From CAZLAK01 sp964557545 (GTDB lineage Bacteria > Bacillota > Desulfotomaculia > Desulfotomaculales > Pelotomaculaceae), in contig CAZLAK010000039.1 in assembly GCA_964557545.1 (NCBI GenBank), forward strand, positions 1 through 15,305: DNA of 15,305 nt, read 5' to 3'. Shown here piece after piece: positions 1-6,139 of the stretch. Position 1 is the first letter of the stretch, and the number at the start of each line of letters is the position of its first letter. Below the pieces are notes generated by a model that saw only the letters and a program-made list of their open reading frames with translations, did not search any database and was not told the DNA's origin. The translations under genes were made by a program, and so were the position numbers.

Positions 1-13
1 CCGGGCGCACAAC

Positions 14-44
14 AAAAAAACCCGGCTTTTCTTGCCGGGTTTTT
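14..44 (-). terminator. Intrinsic terminator at the end of the ncRNA candidate
   Basis: Perfect 11-bp stem 16-26/34-44 (CCCGGC core flanked by A/T pairs) with a 7-base loop. Read on the minus strand it ends in seven T residues, so it best terminates the leftward RNA. On the plus strand it has a shorter T5 tail and could act in both directions. Confidence 0.8.
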
Positions 45-502
45 CGCTTAAAATCCCTATAATAAAATCCCTATTCTCGCACCACCAGGGTGCCTTTTCG
101 CCCGTTCGCGCGGCGAGCGGCTCAGCTCCAGCGTTCCCTGCCAGGGGCAAGTAAGAGGTGCAACAGGTAGCCCTGGAGCCAGGAGGGTGCTCCCTCCCAA
201 CCGCGAAAACGGGAAGTCCTCATAGACGAGGACAGCGCCGGCGCATAAAGGATGCGCCAGCTGACCGGCCCGAGCTCAGCCCCCCTCTTCGAGACGCCGC
301 TACCCAGGTTCGGCCACCCCTGTGCTCTTGCTCTTACCTTTTCATGGTGCGCTTGGGTTTGGCCGGGTGTCTATCGCTCCACCCGTAGCGCCGGTTTCGT
401 TTGGGTGATTGACACCCCCGCAGCGTGCCGGAAACGCTGCCAGCTTAATGACTACTGCCGACCCCGCGCTGACCCTGCTAAGGCACCTTCAGCACGGTTC
501 CG
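14..502 (-). ncRNA. Candidate large structured non-coding RNA, family not recognised
   Basis: About 490 GC-rich bases without a credible protein gene. Perfect short hairpins are packed along it: 79-83/89-93, 125-131/173-179 (a long-range helix), 182-187/192-197, 216-221/228-233, 240-246/252-258, 364-369/380-385, 403-407/413-417 and 420-426/434-440. On the minus strand the region begins just after an AT-rich block with TATAGT and TATACAAT boxes (503-515) and ends in an intrinsic terminator with a seven-T tail. That layout gives it strand, start and end. I looked for hallmarks of RNase P RNA, tmRNA, SRP RNA, a cobalamin riboswitch and group II intron domain V and found none. Large Firmicute RNAs such as OLE are possible by size and lineage, but I cannot confirm any match. 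The existence of a structured RNA is fairly well supported; its identity is open. Confidence 0.6.
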
Positions 503-515
503 ATTGTATACTATA
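503..515 (-). promoter_or_regulatory. Possible -10 region of the ncRNA promoter
   Basis: On the minus strand two overlapping -10-like boxes occur, TATAGT (510-515) and TACAAT (503-508), just before GC content rises sharply. No good -35 box is visible at 16-18 bases, but the sequence upstream is extremely A/T rich and could act as an UP element. The start site would fall near 496-503. Confidence 0.4.
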
Positions 516-536
516 CTCATTTTCACTCTTTTACCT

Positions 537-568
537 AAAATTCTAAAAACCTGATTTTTTAGAATTTT
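537..568. repeat. Perfect 13-bp A/T-rich inverted repeat
   Basis: Arms 537-549 and 556-568 are exact reverse complements (core TTCTAAAAA / TTTTTAGAA) around the 6-base loop CCTGAT. It lies roughly 35-70 bases upstream of the probable ncRNA start. It could be an operator, an UP-like element or a weak A/T terminator hairpin; the sequence does not decide. The surrounding 500-660 is A/T rich and shows no gene. Confidence 0.7.
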
Positions 569-751
569 GACGGTCTTTCTTAATATTTATTTTTAAATAT
601 TTTTTAAAATAATTCTTTTAAGAAAATAATTATAGCACTTAAAATTAAATCCGCACTTGTCCGGTTTTCTCAAAGCAACCCCAGCTCTGCGGCCTCCGTG
701 GGTCTGCCTAGATAAAACCCTCCCGCGGGCTTTAAACTTTTAGCGCGCAAA

Positions 752-788
752 AACCCCGCAACCCGCTTCCCGCCTGGCCCGCGGGGTT
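752..788 (-). terminator. Terminator-like hairpin
   Basis: Stem AACCCCGC (752-759) / GCGGGGTT (781-788) with a 21-base loop. On the minus strand it is followed by a run of T residues. It is the most distal of three hairpins after the tRNA gene. On the plus strand it is followed by CTCTTTT, so either direction is possible. Confidence 0.45.
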
Positions 789-840
789 CTCTTTTGGCCT
801 GCCTCTTGGTCTGCACAGTTGCGGAAACCCGCATGAAATA

Positions 841-860
841 AGGGCTCCTTGCGGAGCCCT
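841..860 (-). terminator. Terminator-like hairpin
   Basis: Perfect 8-bp stem AGGGCTCC/GGAGCCCT with a 4-base loop. On the minus strand it is followed by TTATTTC. It lies downstream of the tRNA and may be a second terminator or an RNA processing signal. Confidence 0.5.
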
Positions 861-891
861 CGCCTGGCCCTTTCCCTGTTTTAAAACTTAG

Positions 892-916
892 AAAAGCCTT
901 GATTTCTCAAGGCTTT
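892..916 (-). terminator. Terminator of tRNA-Arg
   Basis: Perfect 9-bp stem 893-901/908-916 (AAAGCCTTG / CAAGGCTTT) with a 6-base loop. On the minus strand it is followed by TTTTCT. It starts 12 bases past the tRNA CCA end, the expected place for its terminator, though the T tract is short. Confidence 0.6.
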
Positions 917-927
917 CGGGGTTTTGC

Positions 928-1002
<75 letters not shown>

Positions 1003-1058
1003 ACAAAAAACTACGCTTTTAAGACAGATACTCTTAATTAATAATAATCTCATGAACT

Positions 1059-1088
1059 ATTATATATACGAATCTAGTCCCTTGGCAA
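1059..1088 (-). promoter_or_regulatory. Probable promoter of tRNA-Arg
   Basis: On the minus strand, TTGCCA (1083-1088), an 18-base spacer and a consensus TATAAT (1059-1064). The start would be near 1051, giving a leader of about 50 bases before the mature tRNA. Confidence 0.6.
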
Positions 1089-1153
1089 GAAGAATAGGAA
1101 AATCACCTCCTTGTTTCCTACTGAAATTTTACACGGCCCTAAAGAAAAATGTT

Positions 1154-1183
1154 TTGACAAATTATTCAGATAATTGCTACAAT
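1154..1183 (+). promoter_or_regulatory. Sigma-A-type promoter with palindromic spacer, upstream of the B12 operon
   Basis: Consensus TTGACA (1154-1159), an 18-base spacer, then TACAAT (1178-1183). The spacer contains the inverted repeat AATTAT TCAG ATAATT (1160-1175), well placed for a repressor to cover polymerase contacts. Transcription from here would give a leader of about 260 bases before the GTG at 1450. That leader includes a small AGCCGG/CCGGCT hairpin (1216-1243) and no riboswitch I recognise; in particular I see no cobalamin box. Confidence 0.6.
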
Positions 1184-1372
1184 AATTTTTGCTATAACTA
1201 CCAACATAACCACCTAGCCGGTCTGTTAATGGATTCTCCGGCTGTTCCCAATAAGACTCTGCCATCCCCGTTTATTGCTTTTCTCTTTAATTAACTACCA
1301 GCATCCGCTCTCCAATGCTATCGCCCTTTAAGTGAACAGCAATATTATTATTAAAGCCAAGTGACAAAAATA

Positions 1373-1402
1373 TTAACCAGGGAATGTTATGCGTTCTATT
1401 AT
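1373..1402 (+). promoter_or_regulatory. Possible second, proximal promoter for the B12 operon
   Basis: TTAACC (1373-1378), 18-base spacer, TATTAT (1397-1402). This is weaker than the promoter at 1154 but would give a conventional leader of about 40 bases to the GTG start. Confidence 0.3.
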
Positions 1403-1449
1403 TGTAAAATTACTTCTAAATATGTAATTATATCCTAGGAGGTGCTAAA

Positions 1450-3171
1450 GTGTCCGGTTACAATAAAAAAAACAAAGACCGCCTGATGATCGGCGGAGCG
1501 ATTGGTAATTGTGTGCACGTAGCGGGCATCTTTTCCTACCTGCAGCTTGCAGAAAAAGCAGGTTATAAGACAGTTTTTCTCGGCCCTGCTTTACCTCCGG
1601 AAAAATGGGTTAATGCTATTTTGGAGTACAATCCGGAAGTAGTTTGCATTAGTTACCGTCTTACTTCATCAGTGCTGGTAAATTTGTTGGACGAGTTGTT
1701 CGAGAAGCTCGAGCAGAAAAATATTTTGGCAGGCAGAAAATATTATTTTGGCGGGACGCCGGAATGCATCAGGGCAGCACGGCGGTATCCTTATTTTAGC
1801 CATTTTTTTCAGGGCGAAGAGAACTTTAATTTTTTAATGTCTACTCTAATCACCGGTGATGAAAAGATACGGCGCGAAAAGACGGTTAACTGTTTATCTA
1901 TAGAAGGAGGAATTTTAAGTCCTTCAGATTTAAAAAATGCCATTAGAGAAGGCAGATACTTTCCCATGATCAGGCACCACTTCGGGCTGCCTTCATTAGA
2001 AGAAACAATTGAGGGAATAGAAAAGATAGCCGAATCCCACCAGGTCGACGTTATTTCCCTGGCCCCCGACCAGAATGCCCAGGAGTATTTCTTTGAACCG
2101 GAGAAGATGAACCCCGCTCTCGACGGAGCCGGAGGCATACCCATTCGCACAGAAGACGACCTGTTGAAGCTGTGGCAGGCGGCCCAACGCGGCAACTACC
2201 CAAAGCTGCGCATTTACGCGGGAACCAACAACCTCATTAAGTGGGCAGAGTTGGGTCTTAGAACAATAAATAATGCCTGGGGAGCGATTCCCTTATTCTG
2301 GTACAGCGTTTTGGACGGGCGCTCCGCAAGAAGCCTGGAAGACGCAATAAGAGAAAATATGGACGCCATCAGGTGGTACGCCGAACGGGGGATTCCGGTG
2401 GAAATTAACAATACCCACCACTGGAGCCTCAGGGAATCTCCCGACACTATCGCCGTGGCCGATTTCTACATTGCGGCTTACAACGCTAAGAAATTGGGAG
2501 TAAAAACTTTTATTGCCCAATTGATGTTTAACACCCCCCGCCTTACCACTGCCAAAATGGACCTGGCCAAGATGCTTGCTAAACTGGAGCTGATCTCCGA
2601 ACTGGAAGACGACAGTTTTATTTGTTTAAGACAGGTGCGTGCCGGATTGACGCACTTCTCTATCGATACGCACGTGGCCAAAGGACAACTGGCGGCCTCT
2701 ACGCTGCTGTCTTTGTCCGTAATGCCCCAGATAATTCACGTAGTGGGTTACACAGAGGCAGATCACGCAGCAACTGCGGAAGAAGTGATTGAGAGTTGCA
2801 AAATAGTGCGCGGTGTCTTAAGAAATGCCTGGGAAGGATTTCCCGATTTAACCATTGACCCCGATGTGCAGGAGAGGAAAAAGCACCTCGTCCGGGAAGC
2901 CAAGTACCTGCTGGAAGCAGTTAAGGAACAATTCAGCAGGCTTTCGGCCGATCCTCTGGGGGACCCGGTGTGCCTGGCCCAGATGGTGAGAACGGGCATA
3001 CTAGATGCGCCACACCTACTCAATAACCCGGCAGCCCTGGGTAAAATAAAGACATTACCGGTAAACGGGGGTTACGAGGCGGTGGACGAACGGGGCCGGG
3101 TCATAAGCGAAGCACGCCGTTTAAAAATGCTCGATTTACCCAGAAAGTTTAAAGTAATTGGACAAAGATGA
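1450..3171 (+). CDS. Cobalamin-binding glutamate-mutase-E-like protein (fused B12 domain and mutase barrel)
   Basis: 573 residues. The GTG start follows the strong site AGGAGGTG (1438-1444) at good spacing. Residues about 10-140 look like the B12-binding Rossmann fold of glutamate mutase S: CVHVAG (21-26) keeps the lower-ligand His23 and Gly26 of DxHxxG, but Cys replaces the Asp; a Ser-x-x-Leu stretch (68-71) and GG (101-102) also fit. Residues about 190-560 resemble the catalytic barrel subunit of glutamate (methylaspartate) mutase by gapless motif order and its C-terminal VRTGILD...PVNGG-type ending. This single chain therefore joins what are two subunits in glutamate mutase. By my alignment from memory, arginines that grip glutamate in that enzyme are absent (DQNAQEY near 207-213, YAGTNN 256-261). 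I infer a carbon-skeleton-type adenosylcobalamin isomerase with an unknown substrate. A non-catalytic B12 protein is the alternative. The next gene follows in the same operon. Confidence 0.8.
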   Translation: MSGYNKKNKDRLMIGGAIGNCVHVAGIFSYLQLAEKAGYKTVFLGPALPPEKWVNAILEYNPEVVCISYRLTSSVLVNLLDELFEKLEQKNILAGRKYYFGGTPECIRAARRYPYFSHFFQGEENFNFLMSTLITGDEKIRREKTVNCLSIEGGILSPSDLKNAIREGRYFPMIRHHFGLPSLEETIEGIEKIAESHQVDVISLAPDQNAQEYFFEPEKMNPALDGAGGIPIRTEDDLLKLWQAAQRGNYPKLRIYAGTNNLIKWAELGLRTINNAWGAIPLFWYSVLDGRSARSLEDAIRENMDAIRWYAERGIPVEINNTHHWSLRESPDTIAVADFYIAAYNAKKLGVKTFIAQLMFNTPRLTTAKMDLAKMLAKLELISELEDDSFICLRQVRAGLTHFSIDTHVAKGQLAASTLLSLSVMPQIIHVVGYTEADHAATAEEVIESCKIVRGVLRNAWEGFPDLTIDPDVQERKKHLVREAKYLLEAVKEQFSRLSADPLGDPVCLAQMVRTGILDAPHLLNNPAALGKIKTLPVNGGYEAVDERGRVISEARRLKMLDLPRKFKVIGQR

Positions 3172-3212
3172 ATGCCAAGGTGTGCACAAACTGGGAAAGG
3201 AGTGCTCTTGCC

Positions 3213-4268
3213 ATGACGGAAGTTGCGGTAATTGGGGCGGGCAATTCAGGACTGGCTATGGCCGCTCATTTAGCGCTGGCAGGCAATAAAGTAAGGTTAT
3301 GGAACCGCTCGCTGGAAAAGATTGAGCCGCTGATCCGGCACCCGTACATCGAGGCCGCGGGAGTTTTAGAGGGAATGGCCCGGGTCGATTTAGTGAGCGG
3401 TGATATGGGCGAGGCTGTTGCGGGAGTATCTGTTATTTTAGTGACCACGCCAGCAGATTCGCACCCCGATATTGCCTGGCTGTTGGCCCCGCACGTGGAC
3501 CACGGGACGCTTATTGTCTTAAATCCCGGCCGCACATTTGGGGCCGTGGATTTCTACTTGAAATTAAAGTCATACGGGTGCACAGGTGAACCTTTAATTG
3601 CTGAAACCCAAACCTCGGTGCATACCTGCCGGAAAACTTCGTTCAACCGGGTCAATGTACTGGCCATCAAGCGGGATGTTTACATATCAACTCTTAGTCC
3701 TGGGTTAAACCGCAGGGTTGTTGAACTTCTGCCCGAGTGCTTGAAAAGATATTTTGTGCCGGCCAGTTCGATGATTCAAACTTCTCTCGGCAATGTCGGT
3801 ATGATCCTCCACTGCGCACCTCTTCTTTTAAATACGGGGTGGGTCGAAAACCCGCACATCAAGTTTTTGCATTACTGTGAAGGCATTACTCCCAGTGTCG
3901 CCCGGTTCTTAGAAAAACTCGATGCAGAGAGACTAGAGGTGGCTGAGAGGTTTGGCTGGTCGCTAGAAAGCACCGCCGAGTGGGTGAGGAGGGTTTACGG
4001 GGTAAAAGGAAACAACTTGTACGAGTGTGTAAACAATAATCCCGCTTATTATGCCATTGAGGCACCGGAGAGCCTAAGGCACAGGTATATATTGGAAGAT
4101 GTCAGCTGCGGCCTAGTGCCGCTGGAAGCGGTTGGGCGTGATTTGGGGTGCCCGATGAATATTTGCGGCCTGGTTATAGATCTGGCCGACGCTTTGCTGG
4201 ATATGAATTTTAGAAAAGAAGGGCGCACTGTAAAGGCAGACGTTATTTTTTCTTTTCTTCAGATCTGA
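3213..4268 (+). CDS. NAD(P)-dependent opine dehydrogenase (octopine/nopaline dehydrogenase family)
   Basis: 351 residues from ATG 3213. Family enzymes reductively join a 2-oxo acid, often pyruvate, to the amine of an amino acid, or run the reverse. The N-terminal Rossmann domain shows VIGAGNSGLAMA (6-17). The C-terminal octopine-dehydrogenase domain shows the expected His200 in ILHCAPLLLN, the EGITPSV and LDAERLEVAERFG segments, and HRYILEDVSCGLVPLE. I chose ATG 3213 because it has AAAGGAG (3196-3202) upstream and begins right at the first strand. An in-frame ATG at 3168 overlaps the previous stop (ATGA) and would add 15 residues, but it lacks a ribosome binding site. The tight spacing means co-expression with the B12 protein. 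The substrate cannot be read from sequence; metallophore-type opine synthesis is less likely because no nicotianamine-synthase-like gene or transporter is present. Confidence 0.85.
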   Translation: MTEVAVIGAGNSGLAMAAHLALAGNKVRLWNRSLEKIEPLIRHPYIEAAGVLEGMARVDLVSGDMGEAVAGVSVILVTTPADSHPDIAWLLAPHVDHGTLIVLNPGRTFGAVDFYLKLKSYGCTGEPLIAETQTSVHTCRKTSFNRVNVLAIKRDVYISTLSPGLNRRVVELLPECLKRYFVPASSMIQTSLGNVGMILHCAPLLLNTGWVENPHIKFLHYCEGITPSVARFLEKLDAERLEVAERFGWSLESTAEWVRRVYGVKGNNLYECVNNNPAYYAIEAPESLRHRYILEDVSCGLVPLEAVGRDLGCPMNICGLVIDLADALLDMNFRKEGRTVKADVIFSFLQI

Positions 4269-4272
4269 ATTT

Positions 4273-5208
4273 TTAAAGGCCGATTTCCGCACCAGCCCTC
4301 TTTAGTATTTCAGCCGAGCGCCGCAAAGCCTCTTCTTCCTCCCCGCTGAGCGGCAGGGCAAGGGGCCGCCCGCGGCCGCAGGCATTGATGACACAGGGCA
4401 GGCTTAAACAGCAGCCGCCGATACCGTACGCGCCGTCGACCAGCCCTGTAACCGTTAAAATAGTATTCTCATCTCTTATGAGGCTTTCGCATATGCGCCT
4501 TACCGCCAGGCTGACAGCGTAATAAGTAGCCCCTTTTTTAGAAATTATTTCGTAAGCCGCGTACCTCACCTTGCGGTCCACTTCTTCCCTGTTGACGGGC
4601 GGAAGGCCGGCCATGCGGCAGTAATCGTCGATGCCCACACCGGCAATATAGGCCTTGCTCCACACCAGCACTTCGCTGTCGCCGTGCTCGCCAATGACGT
4701 AAGCGTGGACATTTCTCGGCGCCACCCGGCAGTAACTGCTCAAGCTGTGGCGGAAGCGTGAGCTGTCCAGAACCGTACCCGTGCCGAAGACCTTCTCTGG
4801 CGGCAGGCCCGTAATTTTCAGTGCGGCGTTCGTCATTATGTCCACCGGGTTAGTCACCATAATAACAAAAGAACTGCTGCCGGCCAGGCGCGGGAGGCTC
4901 TCTTGCAAAATGGCGTAATTCCTTTTCAATAAGTCAAGCCTTGTCTCCCCCGGCTTTTGATTGGTTCCCGCCGCAAAAACAATTATGCCGGCGTCCCGGC
5001 AGTCCCAGTAATCACCGGCGTAAATCTTCACCGGCTTTATAAAAGCAGCGGCGTGGGCCAGATCCATGGCCTCTCCTTCCGCTTTCCCTCTGTTGACATC
5101 TACCAGCACGAGTTCAGAAGCCAGACCGGTAATGGCCAAGGCATAGGCCACAGAAGCCCCCACTGCTCCCACACCTACCACAGCTATTTTTCTGTTAATA
5201 ACACTCAT
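4273..5208 (-). CDS. ldh: L-lactate dehydrogenase
   Basis: 311 residues, the usual LDH length. Converts pyruvate and NADH to L-lactate in the cytoplasm. The Rossmann motif is GVGAVG (12-17), followed by Asp37 for NAD specificity. Active-site residues are present: Gln84 in GTNQKPGETR (glutamine rather than arginine here marks LDH against malate dehydrogenase), Arg90, Asn120, Asp148, Arg151 and catalytic His175 in GEHGDSE, with Thr228 at the substrate pocket. It is the last gene of the leftward block, 138 bases after the DUF72 gene, and converges on the opine dehydrogenase with 4 bases between stops. No clear terminator is visible at that junction. The ribosome binding site is weak and I see no convincing promoter or Rex site in 5209-5346. 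Allosteric behaviour cannot be judged from sequence. Confidence 0.93.
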   Translation of the reverse strand: MSVINRKIAVVGVGAVGASVAYALAITGLASELVLVDVNRGKAEGEAMDLAHAAAFIKPVKIYAGDYWDCRDAGIIVFAAGTNQKPGETRLDLLKRNYAILQESLPRLAGSSSFVIMVTNPVDIMTNAALKITGLPPEKVFGTGTVLDSSRFRHSLSSYCRVAPRNVHAYVIGEHGDSEVLVWSKAYIAGVGIDDYCRMAGLPPVNREEVDRKVRYAAYEIISKKGATYYAVSLAVRRICESLIRDENTILTVTGLVDGAYGIGGCCLSLPCVINACGRGRPLALPLSGEEEEALRRSAEILKRAGAEIGL

Positions 5209-5346
5209 GCCGCCAACCCCGCTGTTAGAACTTTAAAAAAAATTGATTAAACCAACCGGCTAGTACGTCGGCCTTAGTTTTTATAATCCCCTCTCTAAGC
5301 CGTTTTTATGCCAGTTATACTGCCTTGCCGCAAAGAACCTGTCTTT

Positions 5347-6135
5347 TCAAACAGCACAGTAACCCGCCCCGGCAATTATCTCCCGCATCATGCGGGCATT
5401 GGCTGCTGCCTGGCCGCGGAAGTGGTTGTTAAAGCTCACATAAACCTCGCCGGCAGCTTCCGCCAGCACTTTAAGGCGCGGCAGCCACTCTTCGAGTTCT
5501 TCTTTTGTGTACAGGTAATCGTACCTCTCGTAAGACTCGGCGTGTTCGTACCACTTCGCCGCGTTGCGCCCGTGAAAGCGCACGTATGCCGGCTGCGCCG
5601 TGACCACTGCCAGCGGTTTTACCAGCCCTTTAACCGGCGGTTCATCGACACACACAAAAGCCAGACCCTCCTGCTTTAAAAGCGCAAACACATCCCCGCT
5701 TATCCAGCGGGAGTTGCGAAATTCCACGGCTAACGGCAGGTCCCCGCACCATTCCCGCAAAAATTTTAAATAATCACGGTTGGCCGGCGTGTTGTGGAAG
5801 GAATAGGGAAACTGGGCCAGCAAACAGGCTAGTTTTCCCGCTTCTGCCAGCGGCTCTAAGGCGGCAAGAAAGTGCACAGTGTCCAAAAAGGCGTTTTGGC
5901 GTTCGTGGGTTATTCCCTTGTAAGCTTTGACGGCAAAACGAAAAGATGCCGGCGTTTTTTGGGCCAGCCCCGCAAAGAGCCGGGCATCCGGCAGGCGGTA
6001 GTAAGTAGAATTTACCTCCACAAAAGAAAATTCCCGGGCGTAGCAGGCGAGCATCTCACCGCTCTTTGTGCGAGGGGGATAAAATGTGCCCACCCAGTCC
6101 CGGTAGCTGTAACCGGCAGTTCCTATGTAAAACAT
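5347..6135 (-). CDS. DUF72 (YecE-like) family protein
   Basis: 262 residues, typical for DUF72, a TIM-barrel-like family whose biochemical role is not established. Family hallmarks visible are the start FYIGTAGYSYRDW (2-14), the EVNSTYYRLP segment near residue 40, FAVKAYKGITH near 67-77, an AQFPYSF stretch, VEFRNSRW (136-143) and the late VSFNNHFRGQAAANA segment. The start ATG 6135 lies 4 bases after the stop of the FtsA-like gene, with CGGAG upstream, so translation is probably coupled. Context gives no firm clue to the function. Confidence 0.9.
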   Translation of the reverse strand: MFYIGTAGYSYRDWVGTFYPPRTKSGEMLACYAREFSFVEVNSTYYRLPDARLFAGLAQKTPASFRFAVKAYKGITHERQNAFLDTVHFLAALEPLAEAGKLACLLAQFPYSFHNTPANRDYLKFLREWCGDLPLAVEFRNSRWISGDVFALLKQEGLAFVCVDEPPVKGLVKPLAVVTAQPAYVRFHGRNAAKWYEHAESYERYDYLYTKEELEEWLPRLKVLAEAAGEVYVSFNNHFRGQAAANARMMREIIAGAGYCAV

Positions 6136-6139
6136 AAGA

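Noticed and set aside
14..502. RNase P RNA, tmRNA, SRP RNA or group II intron
   Set aside because: Hallmark sequences (GAGGAAAGUCC and ACAGA, a tRNA-like end with CCA, the SRP tetraloop region, domain V) were not found on either strand by eye.
158..554. Two overlapping plus-strand open frames of 76 and 100 codons in the ncRNA region
   Set aside because: Composition is Arg/Pro/Ser/Cys-rich low-complexity typical of GC-rich noncoding frames, there are no ribosome binding sites, and the stretch is better explained by stable RNA stems.
1104..1118. ATCACCTCCTT, identical to the 3' end of 16S rRNA (AAGGAGGTGAT on the minus strand)
   Set aside because: No other 16S sequence surrounds it and no credible start codon follows on the minus strand, so it is probably chance.
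1052..1294. 80-codon plus-strand open frame in the intergenic region
   Set aside because: No ribosome binding site, no recognisable domain, and it spans both the tRNA promoter and the TTGACA/TACAAT promoter.
1184..1449. Cobalamin riboswitch in the leader of the B12 protein gene
   Set aside because: No conserved cobalamin-box sequence and only one 6-bp hairpin (1216-1243) in an A/T-rich leader.
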